From the NCBI GenBank assembly GCA_009776995.1, contig WRMR01000216.1:1-7992 (forward strand): DNA of 7,992 nt, given 5' to 3'. The first letter of the stretch is position 1; each line of letters starts with the position of its first letter. The position numbers were made by a program, and so were the translations under genes. Source of the stretch: Planctomycetaceae bacterium (GTDB lineage Bacteria > Planctomycetota > Planctomycetia > Pirellulales > Thermoguttaceae). Below the pieces are notes generated by a model that was not told the DNA's origin, did no database searches, and saw only the letters and a list, made by a program, of their open reading frames with translations. Of the stretch, positions 1 through 7,162 are shown in pieces.

Positions 1-456
1 CGCCTCATCAATGGGAATTTGATGCCCGCCAAGTCCGATTTGCACAAGGTAACCGGTCATAAATGGCGTACACGACGGAATCGATTCGAGATATTCAACC
101 GTCTGACCGATGGTTTTTTTGCGGTAATCTTCCAAATCGAACATGTAAGTCGTTTCAAAGACCCATTGCAGCGTTTTTTTGATTCGCTCGCCCGCTTCGA
201 GCGGTTGCGGGAGCATCGGTAGCGTGTCGGCAATTTCCTGCGGCGTCGAAACGCGAAGCTCGTTCCAGTCGATATAATGGTGTTCCAGCACAGAATACGC
301 CGACTCCGCCGCGTCGAACGTGGCGTTTTCGAGACAAGCGGCATACATCAGGCATTCGAGCAGATTGCGTGTTGTGGGTTTCGGGATGTGCTTGTAGCGT
401 TTTTGAAGCGTTTTGACAAGCAGTTTGACCTTGTCGGTTCGATTAGTTGCGGCCAT
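1..456 (-). CDS. Divergent endonuclease III / HhH-GPD-like protein, N-terminal part (cut by window edge)
   Basis: The frame is open from the ATG at 456 to the window edge and gives 152 residues with no stop, so the C-terminus is missing. The last visible part, around residues 122-150 (ESIPSCTPFMTGYLV followed by GGHQIPID), resembles the helix-hairpin-helix and following segment of endonuclease III, where the family has LPGVGxKTA and then PVDTHV. D150 would be the conserved catalytic aspartate. The hairpin is degenerate: the Gly-x-Gly is absent and the position of the bifunctional enzymes' lysine is not Lys. The N-terminal part is helical, with the pattern LLECLMYAACLENATFDAAE. Alanine- and leucine-rich proteins of this kind are, from memory, common in planctomycetes. 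The role could be base-excision DNA repair or a non-catalytic derivative. No strong Shine-Dalgarno precedes the ATG, but a good promoter lies about 65 bases upstream. The fold assignment is moderately sure; the activity is not. Confidence 0.7.
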   Translation of the reverse strand, partial: MAATNRTDKVKLLVKTLQKRYKHIPKPTTRNLLECLMYAACLENATFDAAESAYSVLEHHYIDWNELRVSTPQEIADTLPMLPQPLEAGERIKKTLQWVFETTYMFDLEDYRKKTIGQTVEYLESIPSCTPFMTGYLVQIGLGGHQIPIDEA

Positions 457-522
457 AGTGTGAGAGGTCGGGGATTCTGCTGTTCTTGGAAATTTCACGA
501 GCATTACGCAATCGTCAGAATA

Positions 523-551
523 AATATATAAAAAGAAGAGTCTGGTGTCAA
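523..551 (-). promoter_or_regulatory. Sigma70-type promoter for the HhH-GPD-like gene
   Basis: Read on the minus strand, a perfect -35 TTGACA (546-551) is followed by exactly 17 bases and then a -10 TATATT (523-528), 5 of 6 to consensus. The expected start point is near 516, leaving a leader of about 60 bases before the ATG at 456. It lies in the 173-base gap between the GT-C gene's stop and this gene, so the HhH-GPD-like gene can be transcribed independently of the gene upstream. I see no convincing terminator for the GT-C gene in that gap. Confidence 0.7.
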
Positions 552-629
552 GAGTTGTGGAGAGTTTTGCATGGGGCGAGGAAAATTTTGTTGTACAAGA
601 GTTGCATGAGAGAAAACCATCGTCTGTCA

Positions 630-2921
630 TCATTCGCAAACTGTGTAAACAACCTGGCCGGGCAATGTGGGGATGTCCGGCATTTGCCGCAAAACACCAA
701 GTTGCGTCAGACGGTCGAAAACTTCCGGTTGTACCAGGTTGGAGGTGTAACCATAATTGCCGGTACTGCGAAACCGCGCCAGTTCCGACCAGTTGACGAT
801 GACGTGGCTGACGCCTGCCTCATGCAAATGTTGCCGCGTTTCGTCCGGCGAACGCAACATCGGCGGTGCGGCGTTGACGTCGAAAAACATCGCATCAAAC
901 GGCGTGTCGTCAAAGCAGGTGTTATACAAAACCGGCACGTTGTAGTCAAACACTTCAGCATCACCGACGAGTAGCAGTTTGCCCACTGGCGGATTTGCGT
1001 TGAAATGCAAAATCACCGGCGAGGCAACGCGCATCGGATCATGGCGGGCTGCCTCGACACCGAATCCGAACCGGCTGTACTTGCCGGGAACACTCAACGC
1101 ATTGGGGAAAAACGTGTAACAGGTGTTGAACGTGAGCAGTAAGGCAATGAAGATGGTTGTTCGAGGGACGAGGGGTGAGGGACGAGGGGTGAGGGACGAG
1201 GGTGGGTGACACTCTTCCCTGAAGCCTGAAGTCTGAAGCCTGAAGCCTGCACCGACGCCCGCCAGCAGCGCGACAATCGGCAATAAAGGAACCCAAAACC
1301 GCTCAAGCCGATGCGTCAACAACCACCAAAGCGCGAGATAAAACAACAGGTACAATGCCAGTGCGACGAGGACACGGTCTTGCTTGCGCCGCAAAAACGG
1401 CAACACGGCCAGCGGAATGAAAGCCGGTGCCAGCCAGTCGCTGCCGAATAGCACGGTTTTGGCGTCGCGGACAAGTTGCTGTGCTGAATACTCCGTTGAC
1501 GCATGCGCCGCCTGCCAGCGTGCGTTCTTTGTGGCGTCCCAGGTTCCGGTGCGGTCGCCGAACAGATTGTACATCAACGGGTAAGTCGGGTTGCCTGTTG
1601 CGGTGAGGTTTTTGCCATACCACAAACCACAGGCCAACGTGACACTCAATACGAAAAACCCCATTGTGCGAACGGCTTGTTTGACATCGAAACCGCCGCC
1701 GGGAAGTCGACGGCTACCAGCAAAAAACAGAGCGGCCAATCCAAGCGGCAAAACCAGGAAAGGCACCGCCGTATATTTGCATGCAGCGGCACATCCGGCC
1801 ATGTAACCGGCAAGGTACAGGAATTTCCCGTGAAATTCCGTGCTTTTCACAGCCAAATACAACGCGAAAACCGCCAGCAAAAGATACATGCCGAACACGC
1901 CGTCGATCAGCCCGGCGGTCGAAACCCAACTGACCCAGGGTAGCGACACATACAGCAAAAAGCCGGTCATGCCCGCTGTGGACGAATGCAACCGCGTTCC
2001 GAAAGCGTAAATGCCAATCGCGGTCAGCACGGTGCAATATGCAATGAGCAACTTGCCGACAAGTGTGCCGAGGTACCAATCGCCGGTCAACACCATGCCG
2101 CACACGTAAAACATCTCGGCGGCAAACGGCATGTTCGTGTAAACATTGTGGGACACAAAACCGATTCGCCCGGTTTCGTAAAACAGCTTCGCGCCGGGAA
2201 CATGATAAGACGTGACATCGTATTCCACCGGCGGAAGAATGCCTCCCAACAGCAACATCAACAGCGATGGCACGGCCAATAACAACAGCAGCCAGTTATA
2301 CGTCGGCCACTTGCTTTGATCGGGCATGATGGGCGTTTTACGAATCCCCATGTTGCGGAAAAAACGGCACAAAATGAACACCGCTGCAACGCAGGCGGCT
2401 GCAATACCACTTCTCAGGCCGATACGTGTTGCCGGTAAATTGAGTTCCCCAAGCAGTCCGTACGTAAGCATAAGCGATGAAATCGCGCTCAACCCAATCG
2501 CCGATTCAAATACGAAACGCTCGTAGCGGGTGAAACGTTCGGCAAAGCGAAATGGCAACAGGATGAGTCGGCCGATGACGGATGCACCGACCGCAATGCC
2601 GCCTGCAAAGACAATGATCCTGAACGCCGCGAAAAATGAAAACGTGTCAGCCTCGCCGAACCAGGCGAATTTCCAGTAATCAAGGTCAAGCAGACGCATG
2701 AAAAAGTCCATGCGCAAGAAATGTTCGGGCGGTGCCATGCGTTGCATTTGCTGGTCAACCGGTCCGAATGGTACCATGAGAAACAACAGGCAATACAGCG
2801 TAATACCTGCCATGACGCCCCCAACGAGGATTTTTCTCAACCCGTTGCCGGTTGCCCCGCCGGGCAATGGTTGCGGCGATGGGGTGCCTGATGCTTTTCG
2901 TGATTTGGATTTTCTTGCCAT
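630..2921 (-). CDS. Polytopic GT-C-type (GT39/ArnT-like) glycosyltransferase-like membrane protein with soluble C-terminal domain
   Basis: The protein has 763 residues. It begins with a basic, low-complexity cytoplasmic N-terminus (about 1-30), followed by roughly a dozen hydrophobic segments up to about residue 605 (for example 31-52, 95-123, 208-229, 286-308, 315-333, 340-357, 384-401, 418-436, 498-510, 517-536, 542-560, 588-606), then a soluble domain at about 610-763. Just after the membrane segment ending near 229 comes PPVEYDVTSYHVPGAKLFYE. This acidic motif in the first large external loop is typical of GT-C enzymes that take a lipid-phosphate-linked sugar, and D235 is the likely catalytic acid. 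The soluble tail (VGDAEVFDY, then VSHVIVNWSEL) resembles tails seen on planctomycete membrane glycosyltransferases; this is from memory. Donor and acceptor cannot be told. I chose the ATG at 2921 (MARKSKSRK) over a TTG at 2951 because the residues from the TTG look like untranslated leader. Residues 558-587, between two membrane spans, are encoded by tandem repeats. The gene stands alone: a 206-base gap with a repeat element lies upstream. Confidence 0.75.
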   Translation of the reverse strand: MARKSKSRKASGTPSPQPLPGGATGNGLRKILVGGVMAGITLYCLLFLMVPFGPVDQQMQRMAPPEHFLRMDFFMRLLDLDYWKFAWFGEADTFSFFAAFRIIVFAGGIAVGASVIGRLILLPFRFAERFTRYERFVFESAIGLSAISSLMLTYGLLGELNLPATRIGLRSGIAAACVAAVFILCRFFRNMGIRKTPIMPDQSKWPTYNWLLLLLAVPSLLMLLLGGILPPVEYDVTSYHVPGAKLFYETGRIGFVSHNVYTNMPFAAEMFYVCGMVLTGDWYLGTLVGKLLIAYCTVLTAIGIYAFGTRLHSSTAGMTGFLLYVSLPWVSWVSTAGLIDGVFGMYLLLAVFALYLAVKSTEFHGKFLYLAGYMAGCAAACKYTAVPFLVLPLGLAALFFAGSRRLPGGGFDVKQAVRTMGFFVLSVTLACGLWYGKNLTATGNPTYPLMYNLFGDRTGTWDATKNARWQAAHASTEYSAQQLVRDAKTVLFGSDWLAPAFIPLAVLPFLRRKQDRVLVALALYLLFYLALWWLLTHRLERFWVPLLPIVALLAGVGAGFRLQTSGFREECHPPSSLTPRPSPLVPRTTIFIALLLTFNTCYTFFPNALSVPGKYSRFGFGVEAARHDPMRVASPVILHFNANPPVGKLLLVGDAEVFDYNVPVLYNTCFDDTPFDAMFFDVNAAPPMLRSPDETRQHLHEAGVSHVIVNWSELARFRSTGNYGYTSNLVQPEVFDRLTQLGVLRQMPDIPTLPGQVVYTVCE
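1163..1203. repeat. 14-nt tandem repeat inside the GT-C gene
   Basis: Two exact copies of gagggacgaggggt (1163-1176 and 1177-1190) are followed by a third copy lacking one g (1191-1203). On the coding strand they encode the Pro/Ser-rich stretch SSLTPRPSPLVPR. Each unit is 14 bases, not a multiple of three, so a gain or loss of one copy would shift the reading frame. The unit has no stop in any frame on the coding strand. Confidence 0.9.
1218..1250. repeat. 7-nt tandem repeat (CCTGAAG) inside the GT-C gene
   Basis: Four consecutive heptamers (cctgaag, cctgaag, tctgaag, cctgaag) plus a partial fifth lie 14 bases from the neighbouring 14-nt repeat. They encode GFRLQTSGFR on the minus strand, immediately after a predicted membrane span ending near residue 560. 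As with the neighbouring array, the unit length is not a multiple of three. Confidence 0.9.
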
Positions 2922-2957
2922 GACGTTCCAGTGTAGCGGAAAACGCGACAAGGGGAA

Positions 2958-3106
2958 AGAGATTCAGAGCCGCAATCGTAAGATTGTGTCAATACTTGGA
3001 GAGATTCAGAGCCGCGAGAGTTATCGAGCGGTTAAACCGGGAAAAACCTTACCTTGATTCGACCGCTCCGTGACCGTCGCGGCTCAGATTTCGATTGCGA
3101 CTCTGA
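2958..3106. repeat. Intergenic nested inverted-repeat element
   Basis: Two direct copies of agagattcagagccgc start at 2958 and 3000. Each has an inverted partner further right. The outer arms 2964-2978 and 3092-3106 match at 14 of 15 positions. The inner arms 3007-3032 and 3062-3087 match at 20 of 26, with the perfect parts at their two ends, around GAGCCGCGA and GAGCGGT. The 29-base loop holds no gene. The element fills most of the gap between the M56 gene's stop at 3128 and the GT-C start at 2921. No T-run follows the stem on the minus strand, so it is not a classical intrinsic terminator. It resembles short dispersed intergenic palindromes (REP- or MITE-like). Confidence 0.75.
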
Positions 3107-3127
3107 TGATTGCCTCTCGGATTTGGC

Positions 3128-6100
3128 TTACCGTGATGGTTTTTGACGTTCAGCGGGGTCGAAGCCGAGCAAAATCGGTTGCTGCAATTCGAGCGGTTCG
3201 TCGCCTGGTCCGCCCGGCAAGTCCAGCACGGTGATATTAACCTGCTTGCGCCAGGTTTCCTCGAAATCCCAATACTGCTCGGGCACCTTCGGGATGTTCA
3301 ACTCAATTTCCAGCGTCCAATCCCCCGGCGTCATGCCGTCAATCTGGAATACCCCTTTGTCACCGACGGTACACAAGATTTGTTTGTCATATCTCGAGTT
3401 GAATTTCGCAATCCATTCCTTCATAAATGCCGAATGTTGTTTCGATTTTTCCGCCAGTTCGGGATATTTTGCATGGAGTTCCCGAACTTCCGGTAATTCA
3501 TTTATAGCCTTCTCGATTTCATCCGGATTGCTGTTGGAATCTCTGATGGTCTTCAATGTTTCCGCAGGAACACTTGCATCTATCATATTGGAAAATTGCC
3601 GGATTTCCGCCGGGAATGGCAATTGGTCGGAGACAAACGGCCTTGCCGCGACATGGGCAAACCGCCAATCGATTGTCTGCAGGTAATCATCTGTGTGAAT
3701 TGTCGTCGTTGGCCCTTCCACCGTCTGCCGGTAGTCTTCCGGAACGATAATTTTCCCGGACATGGAATAACCGCCGCCGCCAAGATCAATGTGTAGCGTT
3801 TCACCGGGCTTCAGGTCATATTCCTTTGCGTGGGTTGATGCCAGGGTGCCCATGTTGAATTTTACGGCACGCCCGATTCGTCCCGTGCCGGGGACGATCC
3901 GGCCAATCACATAATGACCATTTTCATCGGCGGACACCTCCGTGTAAAAGTGCGAAACGTAAGCTTTGCGCATAAAATCTCTCTCATGGTCGGGCATGGG
4001 CACCACCGGAAGATTTTTCCCCGGCTTGGTTCCAACATAAATCGTTCCTTCGATGCTCCCCCACGGCTGGAGTGTGATCGGTCCTGTGTGATTCTCAAAC
4101 TCCTCTTTCGATAAGCTGACAGTTCCCGCGTCGTGCTGGAAAAACAGCATGTAATCCTGTTCGCCAATCGAGAAACTGTGCTTGGAAATCTTGAATTTGC
4201 CTTCCGCATCGGTTTTGACGGTACGGTTATCGAAACCGCTGAGAAAATGGTTGAGCAGAAAACCATTGCGTGTTTGAAGCGGCCGTCCCACGGTGGAAAC
4301 GCCGACGATCACGTTGTTTGCCGGTTTGCCGTCCGGGAAGAGAACGATTCCGGTGAGATCGTCGGAAAATTCCGTCGCTTTCTTCAACGGGTAATTCAGC
4401 GTGAGATTCTCCGCGTCCGGCGAAATGTCCTCCGACATCATGCCTTCATAACCCGGTGCATCGACCCGCAGGTAATAATGATCAAATTCGCCGAAACGAT
4501 GCCCGACTGTACGCGTGAATTTGCCGTCTTTGGCCGGTTGCGAGCCAAATTCCCGCGTTAAGCCCGATCCTGACTTGAAGGTGAACCACTCCGTGACTTC
4601 AAACGCGGGGATTGGTTCGCCCGTTTCGGCATCGGTGACATTGCCGGTGGCATGGATGAGCGGCTTGAATGTGAAAACGTTTTCCTCGTCGCCGAATTTC
4701 AGTTGCGCGGATTTCAGCTCATGGTTCTGGTAGTCTTTTCTGCCCCAGCCGGAAACTTCAAAAACGAACTCGCCCTCCGGTGCGTTGTTCCAGACGAACA
4801 AACCGTTCGCGTCGGTTTTCGCAAGATCAATGACGTCATTGACGTCGTTGTCGAAGAATTTGAAGAAGCTGCGGTTATTCCAGCGTCGCGGGACAACCGA
4901 CAAGCCTTCAATCGGTTGTCCTTCTTTGTCCATGGCGCGAATCGTCAACTTTTTCCCGGGCTTGAGCGTAAAGACCACCGGCTTCATGTCCGCAGTGAGT
5001 TGCGCGAGTGACGTGAATTGCGGCGCAAAGTCTTTGGGACAAACACCAATCTCAATCCTGTTCAGCTCCCCGTTTGGTGAACAATTCTCAAAAAGAAATT
5101 CGCCGTTGGCGTCAGTCCGCGTTGTTCCATAGTTTCTGTTTCCACGTTCGTCCCACTTGGCGGCGTCGGTGTAAACAAGTACACCTTCAACCGGCTTGCC
5201 TTGCGCATCGACGACTTTCCCCTTGAGCGGCAATCCGCTGAACAGAATCATCGTTTTGGAATAATCCCCGTTTTCGTCTTCGAGGAAATCCTTGTACTTC
5301 AAACCTTCCGCTATCCGCAATCGCGGGTAGTCAGGATGTTCAATGCTCAAATTCATGTCGCGTCCGAGTTGGTCTTTGGGAAGCGTTTTCCAAATCCAGC
5401 GGCCGTTGGCGTCGGTTTTGAACCATTGGGCATAACTTGGAATCATGCTCCGGGGACTCTGCCGTCCTGACAGATCAACGCTTGTCTGAAGTTCCGCATC
5501 CGCAACCGGTTCCCCCTGTTCGTTGATGACAATCCCGCCGATTGTGGCCGCCTCCGGGTCGAGTGCCATTGCGAACCCGGTTGGAATTTTCTCCGTGCCG
5601 GTATTCCAGGACACCTCATACGGGCAAAAACCGTCCGCGTAAATGACCATTTTGAACGATTCCAAGTTGTCGAAATTGGACAGCGGAACAAAACACTTTC
5701 CGCCTTCCAATGTGATATTTCGCGGCTGATCCCCTTCCCAATCCGCCGGTTGCGGGTGGGGATAATTACGCACATAACCGGTTGACGCCGGATTTCCCTG
5801 CGGATCAGTCAGTGTGACGGTGATGCCTTGTTGCTCCGTTTGGTCATCCGCGTTTTGTACGGGCGGGTCATGGTCGGCAACCGGTTGAGGTTCTGCGAAT
5901 TTTTCCTCCGCCGCAGCGGGGACGAATCGCACTTGGAACAGTCCCGCCGTGACCAGCAGCGTGAGTAAAATGCCGATGGCTGTTTTTTTCATTTTTGAGT
6001 CTCCTTGATTGTCCAGATGGGTTTGGAGTTGTGAAATGCGCCGATTCAGGCCGCCGCTGCCGAATTCGTGGCGGCCCAGGGAAATCGTCTGTGCGGTTTC

Positions 6101-7132
6101 ATGCACGGCAACGAGCGATTTGGCAAAGCGCGTCGCGCCGTCGCGGCTTGCCCCGAACGCGGTGAGGTCGGAAAGCCATTCGATCGCTTCGTCCATTTTG
6201 TGCAGTACAAACCACGAGACGGGATTGAACCAATGTGCGACGGCCATCATGCGTGCGATGGCTGAACGCAATAAATCACAGTTCCGGTAATGGGCCAGTT
6301 CGTGGCGCAAAATGCCGTCGCGCATTTCCGGCGTCGCTTCGTCCCAAAGGTCGCGCGGCACAAGCACGGCGGCACTTCGCCATCGCCAAACGAGTCCCGG
6401 CCCGATGTGATCGGTCAAGAGCAGCGGCAATCGTCCCGGTGCGATGTCATGCCCGGCGAGCAGTTGCTGCCATTCGTCCGCAAACGCGCCGCCGGCCTCC
6501 GACGCCGAACACAGTGCGCGAATCAACACCAGGTGCAACATGAGCCGCCGAATCAGAATGGCAACGATTCCAAGAAGCCACGCGGCACAAATCAGCGTTG
6601 CGCAAAACGCCACGTCGAATCGTGACGGCGCGACGGTTTCCGGTGGTGGTTCCAAGGTTATGGTCTCAATCGTTGCGACATCTCCGGACTCCGCGACCGG
6701 GGATTGCTGTTCTGCGGAATGCAGATCCGAATGCAAGTCAGAGTGCAGGCCGGAATCCAAGTCGGAATCCAGACGGGAAGGCAATCCGTCAGGATTGCCA
6801 CGCCCGGTGGAAAGCATGCCGTTATGATCTCTCTGCATTCCGGCAGGAATGCGTCCTTCGTCAGGGTATGTGTCAACGGAGACAAAACCCGTTACGGAAA
6901 CATTGGCGTCATCAACGGCAACGGAAATATTGTCCGGCGTTTGAATCATCGGCAAACGCAGTGGAATCCCCGCCCCAAAAACACCGAGCAACAACACCGC
7001 CGACCAGGTCAGGCGATGAATTTTCGGCGTACAACAACGTGTCAACTGCAATACGGCAAACGCGACAAGCGCCGCGACGCTCAACATCAGCGTTTTGACG
7101 CCAAGCAAGAGGAGAAAATCATAAGTGGTCAT
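3128..7132 (-). CDS. BlaR1-like M56 family membrane metallopeptidase fused to a train of carboxypeptidase-regulatory-like beta domains
   Basis: The protein has 1334 residues, about twice the length of BlaR1. Membrane spans are at about 3-28, 41-60, 172-195 and 382-402. The zinc motif HELAH is at 277-281 and the later ligand region (EAIEWLSD) has E318 and D322, as in M56 peptidases of the BlaR1/MecR1 family. Residues 409-1334 should be extracytoplasmic. They hold about eight repeated beta domains with the pattern V-D-x-x-G-x-P-v-x-g-v followed by T-D-A-N-G-x-f, at about 436-525, 531-600, 634-722, 728-793, 826-895, 924-1003, 1023-1090 and 1121-1280. There is no penicillin-binding sensor domain. 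The ATG at 7132 has GAGGTG (7136-7141) just upstream; a TTG at 7153 would lie above that site and is less likely. It follows the BlaI-type repressor by 66 bases, the usual repressor-sensor arrangement. Expected role: transmembrane sensing with cytoplasmic proteolysis that inactivates the repressor. The ligand is unknown. An internal start at 5992 may give a second product. Confidence 0.88.
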   Translation of the reverse strand: MTTYDFLLLLGVKTLMLSVAALVAFAVLQLTRCCTPKIHRLTWSAVLLLGVFGAGIPLRLPMIQTPDNISVAVDDANVSVTGFVSVDTYPDEGRIPAGMQRDHNGMLSTGRGNPDGLPSRLDSDLDSGLHSDLHSDLHSAEQQSPVAESGDVATIETITLEPPPETVAPSRFDVAFCATLICAAWLLGIVAILIRRLMLHLVLIRALCSASEAGGAFADEWQQLLAGHDIAPGRLPLLLTDHIGPGLVWRWRSAAVLVPRDLWDEATPEMRDGILRHELAHYRNCDLLRSAIARMMAVAHWFNPVSWFVLHKMDEAIEWLSDLTAFGASRDGATRFAKSLVAVHETAQTISLGRHEFGSGGLNRRISQLQTHLDNQGDSKMKKTAIGILLTLLVTAGLFQVRFVPAAAEEKFAEPQPVADHDPPVQNADDQTEQQGITVTLTDPQGNPASTGYVRNYPHPQPADWEGDQPRNITLEGGKCFVPLSNFDNLESFKMVIYADGFCPYEVSWNTGTEKIPTGFAMALDPEAATIGGIVINEQGEPVADAELQTSVDLSGRQSPRSMIPSYAQWFKTDANGRWIWKTLPKDQLGRDMNLSIEHPDYPRLRIAEGLKYKDFLEDENGDYSKTMILFSGLPLKGKVVDAQGKPVEGVLVYTDAAKWDERGNRNYGTTRTDANGEFLFENCSPNGELNRIEIGVCPKDFAPQFTSLAQLTADMKPVVFTLKPGKKLTIRAMDKEGQPIEGLSVVPRRWNNRSFFKFFDNDVNDVIDLAKTDANGLFVWNNAPEGEFVFEVSGWGRKDYQNHELKSAQLKFGDEENVFTFKPLIHATGNVTDAETGEPIPAFEVTEWFTFKSGSGLTREFGSQPAKDGKFTRTVGHRFGEFDHYYLRVDAPGYEGMMSEDISPDAENLTLNYPLKKATEFSDDLTGIVLFPDGKPANNVIVGVSTVGRPLQTRNGFLLNHFLSGFDNRTVKTDAEGKFKISKHSFSIGEQDYMLFFQHDAGTVSLSKEEFENHTGPITLQPWGSIEGTIYVGTKPGKNLPVVPMPDHERDFMRKAYVSHFYTEVSADENGHYVIGRIVPGTGRIGRAVKFNMGTLASTHAKEYDLKPGETLHIDLGGGGYSMSGKIIVPEDYRQTVEGPTTTIHTDDYLQTIDWRFAHVAARPFVSDQLPFPAEIRQFSNMIDASVPAETLKTIRDSNSNPDEIEKAINELPEVRELHAKYPELAEKSKQHSAFMKEWIAKFNSRYDKQILCTVGDKGVFQIDGMTPGDWTLEIELNIPKVPEQYWDFEETWRKQVNITVLDLPGGPGDEPLELQQPILLGFDPAERQKPSR
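5990..6006 (-). promoter_or_regulatory. Internal ribosome-binding site and ATG within the M56 gene
   Basis: On the minus strand a perfect Shine-Dalgarno AAGGAG (6001-6006) stands 8 bases before an in-frame ATG (5990-5992, Met381 of the long protein). The segment that starts there, MKKTAIGILLTLLV through FVPAAAEE, has the n-, h- and c-regions of a Sec signal peptide, with an Ala-x-Ala site at 406-408. Use of this start would give a 954-residue exported protein consisting only of the beta-domain train. In the long protein the same segment is the fourth membrane span of the BlaR1 topology, so its hydrophobicity alone proves nothing; the ribosome-binding site is the added evidence. Confidence 0.5.
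6717..6788. repeat. 12-nt degenerate tandem repeat in the M56 gene
   Basis: Six consecutive 12-base units (gaatgcagatcc, gaatgcaagtca, gagtgcaggccg, gaatccaagtcg, gaatccagacgg, gaaggcaatccg) share the pattern ga-x-x-g/c-ca-x-x-x-x. On the minus strand they encode an Asp/His-Ser-x-Leu tetrapeptide repeat at about residues 119-139. This lies in the large loop between the second and third membrane spans, which faces outside in BlaR1. The 12-base unit preserves the frame, so copy number can vary without breaking the protein. Confidence 0.8.
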
Positions 7133-7162
7133 TGGCACCTCGCTGAAGCGCAAAGTGATTGA

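Noticed and set aside
486..974. Plus-strand open frame of 162 codons, and other plus-strand frames across the window
   Set aside because: They lie antisense to the clear GT-C, M56 and repressor genes, show no recognisable motifs and have compositions expected of shadow frames.
2922..2951. TTG start at 2951 for the GT-C gene, ten codons longer
   Set aside because: The ATG at 2921 begins a typical basic N-terminus; the extra residues look like leader and TTG is rarer.
2930..2992. Promoter for the GT-C gene: TTGACA at 2987-2992 or TACACT at 2930-2935
   Set aside because: The TTGACA has no acceptable -10 at 16-18 bases and the TACACT has no -35 at the right distance; they are too far apart to pair with each other.
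3007..3087. Rho-independent terminator of the M56 gene
   Set aside because: The stem is large, with a 29-base loop, and no T-run follows on the minus strand; better described as a repeat element.
6717..6788. CRISPR array
   Set aside because: Units are 12 bases, contiguous and in frame within a coding region, with no spacers; none of the other repeats has CRISPR geometry either.
3128..7132. True beta-lactam resistance system (blaR1/mecR1)
   Set aside because: No penicillin-binding sensor domain and no beta-lactamase or PBP gene is in the window.
7133..7153. TTG start at 7153 for the M56 gene
   Set aside because: The ATG at 7132 has a GAGGTG ribosome-binding site directly upstream, which the longer form would place inside the coding region.
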